A DNA stretch of 64,000 nt from Paracoccaceae bacterium (GTDB lineage Bacteria; Pseudomonadota; Alphaproteobacteria; Rhodobacterales; Rhodobacteraceae): contig JANSYP010000003.1 of the NCBI GenBank assembly GCA_024742405.1, positions 186,001-250,000 on the forward strand, in the 5' to 3' direction. How positions within the stretch are numbered: position 1 is the stretch's first letter; each line of letters starts with the position of its first letter. Shown in pieces: positions 36,529 through 45,435 of this stretch. The notes under the pieces were generated by a model. The model did no database searches. It had not been told where the DNA came from and saw only the letters and a program-made list of their open reading frames with translations. A program made the translations under genes and the position numbers.

Positions 36529-37563
36529 TTATGTCCTGACGCTCGATCCCCGCACCACAAGAGATGGCGTCGGACCGGAAACGGGATCCTGGCTTGGATC
36601 GCCTTCGATGATCTCGGCGAGTTTTCGGGTTGCCAAAGCCGCGACGACATCAAGCTTCAAGTTCAAGGCAGTGAGCGGAGGGTCTTCCGTGCGCGCCCGA
36701 AAACCATCGTAACGCGTGACGACACAGACCTCCGATGGTACCGCCCTCTTGTCCCGGCGCAATGCCTGCATGACCCCGGTCGCCATGGCATCCGTTGGCG
36801 CAAGCACCGCGTCAAATACGTAACCTTCGTCCATCAGCCCGGCCACGGCCTCGGCCGCGCCGCTCTCCGCAAGATATTCTGCGACCTCGATGATGACCTC
36901 GGCCATACCGGCTCTCTCGCATGCTGCGCGATAGGCCTCTTTGAACGCCAGATTGCTGGGACGCGTACTGGCGCCAACAATCAACGGGAACCGCGTGGCG
37001 CCGACGTCAAACAAATGCTCGATCAGCATGTCTGCCATGACGGCGTAGTCCAGGTCGATATAGGCGGTCTTGGCCCCAAGCGGTTTGCCAATACACACGG
37101 TCGGCACGCCGACACGATTTAGAAGTGTCAGAACCGGATCGTTTTCCTCGGGCTCGACGACAAGCGCACCATCCATCGCGATCGTTTCCAGCGCTTCAAT
37201 CGGGTTCTCGATGGGTGGAACAAGAATCAGCGCGGTGTTGCGCTCCAGGGCTGCCACTGCCGCCGATGCGGCGATCTCCATGAGAAACCCCAGTTTTGAC
37301 GGCCCGGCGGCAACCGCTGTCGGCATGGACGAAAAAATCGCAATGGTGTTGGTCCGCCCGCTTCGCATGCCCCTTGCCGCCAGATTGGGGCGATAGCCCA
37401 ATTCCTGAATGGCAGTCTCGATCCGCTTCCGGGTGTCCTTGTCGACTTTGCGCTTTCCGCTGAGCGAATTTGAGACTGTCCCCGGCGAAACACCGGCCGC
37501 CTTCGCCACGTCAACCACGGTGACACGCTTGTGCCGGGGGGGTGAATGCTCCGTCACTTTCAA
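36529..37563 (-). CDS. LacI-family repressor of the sulfotransferase operon
   Basis: The 344-residue product has the N-terminal LacI helix-turn-helix and hinge (VTVVDVAKAAGVSPGTVSNSLSG, then YRPNLAARGMRSG) and a periplasmic-binding-protein-like effector domain (GALVVEP, DAVLAPTDAMATGVMQAL). It is divergent from the aryl-sulfotransferase operon. Two identical palindromes in the shared 157-nt region fit its expected operator, so it probably represses both itself and the operon until an inducer binds. Confidence 0.93.
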   Translation of the reverse strand: MKVTEHSPPRHKRVTVVDVAKAAGVSPGTVSNSLSGKRKVDKDTRKRIETAIQELGYRPNLAARGMRSGRTNTIAIFSSMPTAVAAGPSKLGFLMEIAASAAVAALERNTALILVPPIENPIEALETIAMDGALVVEPEENDPVLTLLNRVGVPTVCIGKPLGAKTAYIDLDYAVMADMLIEHLFDVGATRFPLIVGASTRPSNLAFKEAYRAACERAGMAEVIIEVAEYLAESGAAEAVAGLMDEGYVFDAVLAPTDAMATGVMQALRRDKRAVPSEVCVVTRYDGFRARTEDPPLTALNLKLDVVAALATRKLAEIIEGDPSQDPVSGPTPSLVVRGSSVRT

Positions 37564-37642
37564 GCTGCCTTCAAAACCATCAAAAAGAACCTGATCTGCG
37601 CACTTTGAGGGCGCTCAACTGAGTTTGTAGCCGCGAATCCGT

Positions 37643-37654
37643 TAAAACGTTTTA
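37643..37654. promoter_or_regulatory. LacI operator copy 1, TAAAACGTTTTA
   Basis: A perfect 12-bp palindrome with the central CG usual for LacI-family operators, closer to the lacI-type gene. It is identical to the copy centred 41 bp away. Confidence 0.85.
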
Positions 37655-37683
37655 CTTGATCCTGAACAACCGCCATTCATCAT

Positions 37684-37695
37684 TAAAACGTTTTA
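37684..37695. promoter_or_regulatory. LacI operator copy 2, TAAAACGTTTTA
   Basis: The second copy; both share the 14-mer TTAAAACGTTTTAC in the same orientation. It lies 25 nt before the sulfotransferase start codon, so occupation would block transcription or elongation. The spacing of 41 bp (about four helical turns) places both on one face of the DNA. Confidence 0.85.
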
Positions 37696-37720
37696 CCGGC
37701 ATGTTCTGGAGGGGCGTAAG

Positions 37721-38845
37721 ATGCCAGATGGATACCGAGAGCTACCAAACCAGATTACCCTATGCCGAAGGCGCATCGGGTTGACTGCCTATGATCCCGC
37801 CGGGTCCGCGGGGGGATACACTCTGTTTGCCCGACAGACCGGCGGCGGAGTGGTCGATCTGATCGATATCGATGGCAGCACGGCGCACCAGTGGACCTTG
37901 CCAGTGCGCCCGGGCCGAGATGCGGTGATCCTCGCCAATGGCAATCTTGGCTACAATGGCAGCCACGCGACTTCGGCCGCGCTCTATCCTGCCTGGGATC
38001 TATGGCACGGCGGCGACTTCTACGAGGTCACCCCGGACGGCGAGATCGTCTGGCGGTACGAGGACATATACCACCACCATGACGCCCAGTGGCTGCCCAA
38101 CGGTAACCTCCTCTACACCGTGGCGGCGCAACTGCCGGCGGAGAAGGCGGCGCGCATCACCGGCGGCGACGCGGCCAAGGACGGCAAGGACGGGATCGTT
38201 CAGTCGGACATCGTGCGCGAAGTGAACCGCAAGGGCGAGGTCGTCTGGGAATGGCGCATCTGGGATCACCTCGACCCCGCCGATCTGCCGATCCACCCGA
38301 ATTTCGACCGTCGGCACTGGCCGATGATCAACGGGGTCTCCGAAACACGCGACGGGCTGGTCCTCATGAGCCTGCGAACGACCTCGGGCGTGATCGCGGT
38401 CGACAAGACCACAGGCGGCATCGTCTGGCACGCAGGTCCCGATATCGTCGCGCAACAACACACTCCGATCGAGATGGAGGGCGGTACGGTCCTGTGTTTT
38501 GACAATGGCAACCTACGGCCCGGCATGTCCAACCCGTTCTCCCGCGCGTTGGAATTCGATCCCAACACCATGCAGATCACATGGGACTATACCGATCCGA
38601 CCCCAATCTCGTTTTTCTCGCCGTTCATGGGCAGCGCGGAACGGCTCTGGAACGGCAACACGCTCATTTGCGAAAGCGCGTTTGGCCGACTGTTTGAGGT
38701 CACACCCGACGGTACACTGGTCTGGGAATATCTCATCCCGGACTTCGCCGAGTATCCGAGTCCGCTGAACAGCTTCATCACCGGCGCGACCAACAGTTGC
38801 TTTCGCGCACATCGGTACAAGGCGGAGCAGATCGCATGGCTGTAA
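37721..38845 (+). CDS. Aryl-sulfate sulfotransferase (ASST) family protein, no signal peptide
   Basis: The 374-residue product is a beta-propeller of the arylsulfotransferase family, with repeated blades such as GEIVWRYEDIYHHHDAQWLPNGNLL (catalytic-type His cluster near residues 118-120), GEVVWEWRIWDHL and GTLVWEYLIP. GGAGGGG lies 8 nt before the ATG. Unlike periplasmic ASST there is no export signal, so it should act in the cytoplasm. It overlaps the permease gene by 10 nt. The natural substrate is unknown; the adjacent SsuABC-like importer suggests a sulfonate, sulfate ester or aromatic compound. Confidence 0.85.
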   Translation: MPDGYRELPNQITLCRRRIGLTAYDPAGSAGGYTLFARQTGGGVVDLIDIDGSTAHQWTLPVRPGRDAVILANGNLGYNGSHATSAALYPAWDLWHGGDFYEVTPDGEIVWRYEDIYHHHDAQWLPNGNLLYTVAAQLPAEKAARITGGDAAKDGKDGIVQSDIVREVNRKGEVVWEWRIWDHLDPADLPIHPNFDRRHWPMINGVSETRDGLVLMSLRTTSGVIAVDKTTGGIVWHAGPDIVAQQHTPIEMEGGTVLCFDNGNLRPGMSNPFSRALEFDPNTMQITWDYTDPTPISFFSPFMGSAERLWNGNTLICESAFGRLFEVTPDGTLVWEYLIPDFAEYPSPLNSFITGATNSCFRAHRYKAEQIAWL

Positions 38846-39651
38846 CATCTACTTCTCAGCCAAGGCCCCCAGCCGCGGTCTGGCGCCGTCCACTGAGCGC
38901 CTTGGCTTCCGGCGGCGCGCCATTGATCTCTTTTGCCTTTGTCCTCGGGATCTGGACGATCGTGTCCCTGTTGAAAATCGTGCCGGAAACGATCTTTCCC
39001 TCTCCATGGTCGGTCTGGTTCGCCACCATCGAGATGTGGCAGAACGGCACGATGCCCAATGATTTGCGCGTCTCCCTGGGACGGGCCGCCATCGGCTTTG
39101 CCATCGGGGCGTCGCTCGGGGTCTTGTTGGGCCTCATGACGGGACGCGTGGCAATTGTGCGCACACTGCTGAACCCGTTTCTGAACCTGCTCCGGCCAAT
39201 TCCGGCGATCGCCTTGGTCCCGGTGGCGATCGTCTGGTTCGGGATTGGCGAAGGATCGAAGTATTTCGTGGTCTCATACACGGTGTTCCTGACCGTTTGG
39301 TTCAACACCCATCACGGGATGCAGTACGTTCCCGGGACCTACCTGCGCGCCGCGCGTTCTCTGGGAGCATCCAAACTCCGGGAATTCGTGACCGTGATCA
39401 TCCCGGCGGCTGCCCCGCACATATTCGCCGGCATCCGCCTGGGCGTTGCGTTGGCGTTCCTGAGCCTGATCGCGGCAGAGCTTTCGGGGGCGTCATCAGG
39501 CCTTGGATTCCGCTTGCAGGAGGCGCGCCAGTACATCCGCACCGACCGCATGTTCTCTCTGCTGATTATCCTCGGCATCCTCGGGGCCACGGTGGATTAC
39601 GTCGTGCACCGGATCGGCCAGAAACTCGTCCATTGGGAGCAAGGCCAATGA
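38836..39651 (+). CDS. ABC importer permease, SsuC/TauC type
   Basis: The 271-residue product has about six membrane helices and the inner-membrane transport signature EAA-like loop (RAARSLGASKLREFVTVIIPAAAPHIFAGIRLG). It belongs to the nitrate/sulfonate/taurine permease family. The ATG at 38836 lies inside the end of the sulfotransferase gene, and its stop overlaps the ATPase start as ATGA, so the operon is translationally coupled. Confidence 0.92.
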   Translation: MAVTSTSQPRPPAAVWRRPLSALASGGAPLISFAFVLGIWTIVSLLKIVPETIFPSPWSVWFATIEMWQNGTMPNDLRVSLGRAAIGFAIGASLGVLLGLMTGRVAIVRTLLNPFLNLLRPIPAIALVPVAIVWFGIGEGSKYFVVSYTVFLTVWFNTHHGMQYVPGTYLRAARSLGASKLREFVTVIIPAAAPHIFAGIRLGVALAFLSLIAAELSGASSGLGFRLQEARQYIRTDRMFSLLIILGILGATVDYVVHRIGQKLVHWEQGQ

Positions 39652-40436
39652 GCGATCAACCGAATGTCGGTCGGGTCCAGATTGATGATGTCGTCATCCG
39701 TTTCGCCACCAAACAAGGCGAAATGACCGCGCTGGATCGGACCCGGCTCGTCCTGGAGCCTGGCACGTTCACCGCACTCATCGGGCCCTCGGGGTGTGGC
39801 AAGTCGACCTTGATGAACGCGATCGCCGGCTTCGTCACCCCATCCGAGGGTCGGCTGTCGCTGGACGGCACACCGATCACGGGTCCCTCAAACGATGTCG
39901 GCGTGATCTTTCAGCAATATGCGCTTTTCCCGTGGTTTACCGCACTCGGCAATGTACGATTTGGCCTCAAGCAACTGGGCCTTTCGAAAGCGGAAGAAAT
40001 CGACCGTGCCCGCGCCGCCCTCGACGAGGTTGGCTTGAGCGCCCATGCGGACAAGTATCCCCAACAGCTCTCGGGCGGGATGAAACAGAGGGTCGCGATT
40101 GCCCGTACCTTCGTCGTCGGCCCCAAGGTTCTGCTCATGGACGAGCCGTTCGGTGCTCTGGATGCGCAGACCCGGATCTCCATGCACAGCCTGCTTATGG
40201 GCGTCTGGCAGAAACATCGCGCGACCGTTCTGTTCGTCACTCATGACGTCGATGAAGCGCTTCTGCTGGCCGACGATGTCCGCGTCATGAGCCAGGCACC
40301 GGGCCGCATGATCCGCCACTACAACCTGACCGAACCGCGCCCGCGCGCCTTCAGCCGATCCGGTCCGAACCTCCTGGAAATACGAGAGGAAATACTCGGT
40401 CTCTTGCGACCGGACGAAGACCTGATTGCCACCTGA
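39648..40436 (+). CDS. ABC importer ATPase, SsuB/TauB type
   Basis: The 262-residue product has Walker A (GPSGCGKST), Q-loop (FQQYALFPW), signature LSGGM and Walker B (VLLMDEPFGALD) with switch His (VTHDVDEA). FQQYALFPW and the overall length place it with the nitrate/sulfonate/taurine ATPases. It energises the import system made with the adjacent permease and binding protein. Confidence 0.94.
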   Translation: MSDQPNVGRVQIDDVVIRFATKQGEMTALDRTRLVLEPGTFTALIGPSGCGKSTLMNAIAGFVTPSEGRLSLDGTPITGPSNDVGVIFQQYALFPWFTALGNVRFGLKQLGLSKAEEIDRARAALDEVGLSAHADKYPQQLSGGMKQRVAIARTFVVGPKVLLMDEPFGALDAQTRISMHSLLMGVWQKHRATVLFVTHDVDEALLLADDVRVMSQAPGRMIRHYNLTEPRPRAFSRSGPNLLEIREEILGLLRPDEDLIAT

Positions 40437-40455
40437 CCCAACAATGGAGACTGCT

Positions 40456-41418
40456 ATGATCAACCTGAAGCCACTGGCCCTTGCGGCCTCGATCCTCGTG
40501 CCGAGCGCCGCTCTGGCGGAAGAGCTTACCTTTGCATGGACCCCGAACCCCCAGACCCCGCAAGTCGATGTCGCGATCGAGAAGGGGTATTTCGAAGAGG
40601 CCGGACTGGACATCAATTACGTCGCTTTCCGCACCGGGCGTGAAGGGTTCGAAGCCATGCTTGGCGGACAGGTCGATGTCACCTTCATGGCCGAGTTTCC
40701 GGCCGCGGTCGGCGCGCTGACGGGTCAGGATTTCGGCATCATCGGCGATCTGGCCCGCTTCACGGGCTCACGGGTGATCGTCAACACATCCGGCGGAGAG
40801 GTTTCGATACCAACAGATCTCGCGGGCAAGAAGATCGGCACAACGCTCGGCACGAACGTCAATTTCTACCTCGACCAGATCCTGACCGATGCCGGGATCG
40901 AGGCGGAACTGGTCAGCGCCGCGCCTCCCGATCTGGTGCCCGCCGTGGCGCGCGGGGATGTCGATGCAATTGTCCCGTTTCCGAGCTTCTACAGCGCGGC
41001 GCGGACCACGCTCGGCGAAAACTACGGAGAACTGCGTGTCCCCGGGTATCAGGTGCATTACATCCTGTCGGCTTCACCCGAAATGATCAATGATCGCCCC
41101 GATGTGCTTGAAGCCTTCATGGGCGCTCTGGCCAAAGCCGATGCCGATGTGCAGGCAGATCCAGCCGCTGCAATGGCCGCTGTTAGCGCCTCGATGACCG
41201 GCGCCATGTCACCCGAGGAACTGGCCGTGATGTGGCAGGACGTGGATATCGGTCTCAACTTGAAGACCGGACTTGCCGAACTCTTGGTTGCAGAAGCCGA
41301 TTGGATCCTTGCCCAGGGAGTTGTGAAAGGCGAAGCCCTGACCCTGGAAGACATGCTCGGCAACTTCGCGCCGGATGCGCTAATGGCGGTGATGCCAGAC
41401 GCCGTCAGCCTTCCGTGA
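40456..41418 (+). CDS. Periplasmic substrate-binding protein, SsuA/NMT1 type
   Basis: The 320-residue product has a Sec signal peptide (PLALAASILVPSAALA-EE) and the NMT1/SsuA fold signatures (VDVAIEKGYFEEAGLDINYV, GGQVDVTFMAEFPAAVGA, DLAGKKIGTTLGTNVNFYL). GGAG lies 6 nt before the ATG at 40456, which favours this start over 40444. Ligand specificity cannot be read; it captures the substrate for the importer of the sulfotransferase operon. Confidence 0.92.
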   Translation: MINLKPLALAASILVPSAALAEELTFAWTPNPQTPQVDVAIEKGYFEEAGLDINYVAFRTGREGFEAMLGGQVDVTFMAEFPAAVGALTGQDFGIIGDLARFTGSRVIVNTSGGEVSIPTDLAGKKIGTTLGTNVNFYLDQILTDAGIEAELVSAAPPDLVPAVARGDVDAIVPFPSFYSAARTTLGENYGELRVPGYQVHYILSASPEMINDRPDVLEAFMGALAKADADVQADPAAAMAAVSASMTGAMSPEELAVMWQDVDIGLNLKTGLAELLVAEADWILAQGVVKGEALTLEDMLGNFAPDALMAVMPDAVSLP

Positions 41419-41430
41419 TCGACTGCAGCC

Positions 41431-41455
41431 GCCACCTGAACAGGGGTGGTGGTTT
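41431..41455 (+). terminator. Possible terminator after the sulfotransferase operon
   Basis: GCCACC pairs with GGTGGT around an eight-base loop, followed by GGTTTCG, 12 nt after the binding-protein stop. The stem is short and the T-run weak. Confidence 0.35.
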
Positions 41456-42357
41456 CGTGAGATGACACAACAGATGCCGGATCTTCGAAATGGCACCGCG
41501 CACATCAACAGTTTTCAAACCATACCGCTGATGGTTTGCTCCGCAGCCGCACTGTCATCGAGCATGGTCATTGGATTGGACACAGCGCATTGATGCTATG
41601 CGCCGGGGTGCGGTTGTTCGGCACCCCGGACCGCTTGCGCTCTTGGCAATTGTCTCCCCTGACGGTCCGCCCTTCGGCAGGCTGCCAGTCTCTGGTCCTC
41701 CTGATCGGGGTGCAGTCGACAGGTAACGTTTATTCAGGTTACCGACCTTCCGGAGGCGCACCGGACAGGCTCTTCCAGTAGGACGACGCGCAGATGGCGC
41801 GGATTCAGCCCTGCTCTCCCAAGCGGCACGGTTGCCCCGCGGTGATGACAGCCCTGTCCCGCGCGGGAATGTGGGAAATCAGGCATCGACCCGGTGCCTT
41901 GATGGCCTCGACGGACCGTCATCGACCGCAACGGGTTGCGGCAGTCTGATACACCGTGAGGCTACTGCCCGCCGAAGACCTGGCGGGCAAGCACGCGGAC
42001 CGCAAAGCCATGACGATCCACGTTGGCAGGCGAACGTCATGCTGCCGGGCACGCCTACGCGAGTTTCCGAACGCGCGCCGCGCGGCATCCAGCCTGCGGT
42101 CGATGACTGGCGTCGCGGGCACCTGATCGAGGGCCGCGTCGGTGGATTTGAGACTTACGTTCCCGTCTTATGGGACGGGGCGGCCATCACAGGATTTGCA
42201 CGAGGGAGGCGGCACGCGCCGGCACCGTGTGGCAAAATGGAAGGCTTGATATCTGCAGCGCGGCGTGGTGGCGTCGGCCCAGAGGGTTTGAAAGCGCCTG
42301 CATGCGATCCGCGCGCGTCCGCTCGGACCTTCTAAAGAATTCCAAGGGAGGAAAACT
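41456..42357. other. About 900 nt without a recognised gene
   Basis: The longest frame (41832-42335 plus strand, 167 codons) has low-complexity Arg/Gly/Pro composition typical of a chance frame. The last 200 nt should hold the promoter of the TRAP operon; AAGGGAGG precedes dctP. A small hairpin CCCGT-N8-ACGGG occurs around 42163-42180. Confidence 0.4.
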
Positions 42358-43380
42358 ATGCAGAGAACGCTCAAGCATTTCGTGATCACAGCCGTCGCCG
42401 GAGTGGCATTGTGCGCTTCGACCGCTTCCGCCGAAGTCACCATGAAGTTTCAGTCGTCGGACCCCGCCGGTAACCCGAATTTCATTCTGCAGCAGGGATG
42501 GACGGAATTGGTCAGCGAAAGGACGGATGGCGAGGTCACAATCGAATTGTTGCCGGTCAATTCCATCGTTTCGCACACCGAGACCCAAAACGCGATCGCG
42601 GCGGGCATCCTCGATGGACATATCACGGACACGTCTTACTTCGCCGGAAAGGACCCCGCATTTGGTCTGATTGCCAACCCCGTCGGCGCCTGGTCATCGC
42701 CTCAAGAGATGTTCGATTTCATGAATACGGGCGGCGGCAATGAGCTGATGAACGAGCTCCTCAACCCCTACGGACTCCAGTTCATCGGTGCGACGACCCC
42801 CGGGCTTGAGGCATTCGTCTCCTCAGTTCCTCTCAACAGCGTCGAAGACCTCAAAGGCGTGAAAATGCGCGCGCCCGAGGGGCTCGTGCAACAGGTCTTC
42901 GCGGCAGCCGGCGCATCCCCGGTGAACCTGCCGGGATCCGAGGTCTTCACCTCTTTGGACAAAAAGGTGATCGAGGCGGCCGACTATTCGGTGTTTTCGA
43001 CCAACGCGGCGCAGGGTCTCCACGATGTCGCCCCCTATCCGATCTACCCCGGGTTTCATTCGATGCCGCTCGTCGAAGTGTCGATGAACAAGGACCGCTG
43101 GGATAGCCTGTCTCCGGAGCTTCAAGCCACGATTTCCGAAACAGTCGCCGAATTTGCGCAGTCGCAGGTCGCAGCACTCGCCGAAAAGGATCTGGAAGCT
43201 GTCGAGGCGGCCAATGCAGGCGGCGAGGTCACCGTGATCGACTGGCCGGAAGAGGAACGCGCAAAGTTTCGTACAATTGCCGCGAGCCAGTGGGAATCTG
43301 TCGCCGGCCGCTCTCCGAACGCGCAGAAAGTCTATGATCAGCTGACCGAGTATCTCAAGGCGAACGGGCTGATCAACTAG
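42358..43380 (+). CDS. dctP: TRAP transporter substrate-binding protein DctP
   Basis: The 340-residue product has a signal peptide (VAGVALCASTASA) and the DctP fold signatures (TELVSERTDGEVTIELLP, LKGVKMRAPEGLVQQVFAAAGASPV, VIEAADYS) including the conserved Arg that binds a carboxylate ligand (MRAP). AAGGGAGG lies 9 nt before the ATG. The adjacent D-galactonate dehydratase suggests a sugar acid as ligand. Confidence 0.93.
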   Translation: MQRTLKHFVITAVAGVALCASTASAEVTMKFQSSDPAGNPNFILQQGWTELVSERTDGEVTIELLPVNSIVSHTETQNAIAAGILDGHITDTSYFAGKDPAFGLIANPVGAWSSPQEMFDFMNTGGGNELMNELLNPYGLQFIGATTPGLEAFVSSVPLNSVEDLKGVKMRAPEGLVQQVFAAAGASPVNLPGSEVFTSLDKKVIEAADYSVFSTNAAQGLHDVAPYPIYPGFHSMPLVEVSMNKDRWDSLSPELQATISETVAEFAQSQVAALAEKDLEAVEAANAGGEVTVIDWPEEERAKFRTIAASQWESVAGRSPNAQKVYDQLTEYLKANGLIN

Positions 43381-43400
43381 GTCCCCCAAACCGACGTTCA

Positions 43401-43433
43401 GCACCGGGCGATGGGTCGCCCGGTGCCTTTTTT
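43401..43433 (+). terminator. Rho-independent terminator between dctP and dctQ
   Basis: GCACCGGGCGA and TCGCCCGGTGC form a perfect 11-bp stem with a TGGG loop, followed by CTTTTTT. It is a textbook terminator located inside the TRAP operon, so dctQM and the dehydratase are reached only by read-through or from another promoter. Confidence 0.92.
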
Positions 43434-43444
43434 GGGGAGCACAA

Positions 43445-44005
43445 ATGTCAGATCAGAAAGCCGCCGAGGCGGTCGTCGATCCGCGAGCCGACAAGGGCGC
43501 GATCGCAGAAGCCGGGCTCCTTGGACGAGCAATCAATGCCGGAGGGTTGGTCTTTGCGATCGGGATCGTGTGTGCCGCAGCGATCCTGATCAACGAGGTC
43601 GTGTTGCGATATGTGTTCAACGCCCCGACCATCTGGGCCCATGAAACCACGATCTTTATCTGCGGCCTCGCGTTTATCTATGGCGGGCTCTATTGCGCGG
43701 CCCGAGACCAGCATATCCGCGTCGTGCTGATCTATGATTACGTTCCGCTCAAGGTTCGACGCGCCCTGGACATCGTCATTTCTCTGGCAAATGCCGCAGC
43801 GGCCGGCATGTTTGCCTGGGCTGCATGGAGCATGGTGCAGCGCGCCATTTTCCGGCCCGACGGGACTATCTGGATCGAACGGTCCGGCAGCGCCTGGGAC
43901 CCGATCTTTCCGGGTCTTCTGAAGATCGCACTGTTCCTGATCATGATCCTGATGTGCCTTCAATTCCTGATCCTGGCAGCGAACTACGCGCGAGGCCGCA
44001 AGTGA
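43445..44005 (+). CDS. dctQ: TRAP transporter small membrane subunit DctQ
   Basis: The 186-residue product has four membrane helices and the DctQ motif region (INEVVLRYVFNAPTIWAHETTIFICG). It bridges DctP docking and DctM transport. Its stop overlaps the dctM start (TGATG). Confidence 0.92.
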   Translation: MSDQKAAEAVVDPRADKGAIAEAGLLGRAINAGGLVFAIGIVCAAAILINEVVLRYVFNAPTIWAHETTIFICGLAFIYGGLYCAARDQHIRVVLIYDYVPLKVRRALDIVISLANAAAAGMFAWAAWSMVQRAIFRPDGTIWIERSGSAWDPIFPGLLKIALFLIMILMCLQFLILAANYARGRK

Positions 44006-45321
44006 TGGAGTTTTTCGGCTCCTTCAAGGCTATGGGGATCGAATACGGCACGCTGACGATGTTCGTGATGCTGTTCATCCTGTTGCTGACCGGTATGCCC
44101 CTGGCTTTCGTGACGCTGATGGTGGCGCTCATCTTCGCGCTCGGCTGGTTCGGGCCGATGGTCGTCCCCCTGATCACAAGCAACATCTTCTCGTTCGTGT
44201 CGTCCTTTGTCTTCGTATCGGTGCCGATGTTCGTGCTTATGGCGGCCATTCTGGACCGGTCGGGCATCGCACGGGATCTGTTTGACGCCATGCGACTTGT
44301 CGGCGGCCGGCTGCGGGGGGGCGTTGCGATCCAGACAATCGCGGTCGCCGTGATCCTGGCCGCGATGTCGGGTATCATCGGCGGCGAAGTCGTCCTACTC
44401 GGCCTTGTGGCTCTGCCGCAAATGCTCCGTCTCGGGTATGACAAACACTTGGCGATCGGGGTCGTCTGTGCCGGCGGCGCGCTTGGCACCATGGTACCGC
44501 CGTCGATCGTGCTGATCATCTATGGTCTCACTGCAAATGTCTCGATCGGTGACCTGTTCACCGCCTCCTTTCTGCCCGGCTTGATGCTGGCGAGCTTCTA
44601 CGTCGCCTACGTTCTGGTCCGGGCCTATCTCAACCCGAGCCTTGCGCCGATCCCGGAGCCGAACGAGACCACGACCGCGGAAAAGCTCCGCCTGCTGAAG
44701 GGCCTGTTCCTGCCGCTCTGCGTCGTCGCCGGGGTACTGGGGTCCATCTATGGCGGGATCGCCAGCGTCACGGAGGCTTCGGCGGTGGGCGTGGCCGGGG
44801 TCATTCTCTCGACCATCGTGCGGCGTGAGTTTTCGTTCGCAATGCTCAAGGGGGCTGGCCTGCAATCGCTGCGGACCGTGGGCATGATCGTCTGGATCGG
44901 GATCGGGGCCAGCGCCCTGGTCGGCGTGTTCAATCTGATGGGCGGTATCAACTTCGTGTCGTCGCTGATCACGGGGATCTCGGAAAACCCGACGGTCGTC
45001 CTGCTGTTCATGATGCTGATCCTGTTCGTGCTCGGCATGTTCCTTGACTGGGTCGGGATCGCGTTGCTGACCATGCCGATCTTCGTGCCGGTGATCATCC
45101 AGCTTGGGTATGATCCGGTCTGGTTCGGCGTTCTCTTTGCGATGAACATGCAGGTGAGCTTTCTCTCTCCGCCCTTCGGTCCGGCGGCATTCTATCTCAA
45201 GAGCGTGGCGCCACCGGACATCAGCCTCGGGACGATCTTCCGGTCCCTGCTGCCCTTCATCGGGTTGCAGATTCTCGGGGTCGCCATGTTGATTATCTTT
45301 CCGGGTATCACCGGCCGGTAG
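44005..45321 (+). CDS. dctM: TRAP transporter large permease DctM
   Basis: The 438-residue product has about 12 membrane helices and DctM signatures (GGRLRGGVAIQTIAVAVILAAMSGIIGGE, VVCAGGALGTMVPPSIVLIIYG, FLSPPFGPAAFYLKSV). It carries sodium-driven uptake. The long antisense frame over this gene and the next is a shadow caused by GC-rich codons. Confidence 0.95.
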   Translation: MEFFGSFKAMGIEYGTLTMFVMLFILLLTGMPLAFVTLMVALIFALGWFGPMVVPLITSNIFSFVSSFVFVSVPMFVLMAAILDRSGIARDLFDAMRLVGGRLRGGVAIQTIAVAVILAAMSGIIGGEVVLLGLVALPQMLRLGYDKHLAIGVVCAGGALGTMVPPSIVLIIYGLTANVSIGDLFTASFLPGLMLASFYVAYVLVRAYLNPSLAPIPEPNETTTAEKLRLLKGLFLPLCVVAGVLGSIYGGIASVTEASAVGVAGVILSTIVRREFSFAMLKGAGLQSLRTVGMIVWIGIGASALVGVFNLMGGINFVSSLITGISENPTVVLLFMMLILFVLGMFLDWVGIALLTMPIFVPVIIQLGYDPVWFGVLFAMNMQVSFLSPPFGPAAFYLKSVAPPDISLGTIFRSLLPFIGLQILGVAMLIIFPGITGR

Positions 45322-45435
45322 CGGAGCAGTCCGGCATCTCTCGGCCGCAAGGCAAACGCGACAGCCTTGCGCGCGCGCCGGGTGCCTTGCGATTGCCACA
45401 TTCGTTTCGCCTGCGTCTTTGAAGGAAGCCGAACC

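Noticed and set aside
41832-42335. Plus-strand frame of 167 codons in the gap before dctP
   Set aside because: The composition is low-complexity Arg/Gly/Pro, there is no ribosome site and no family resemblance.
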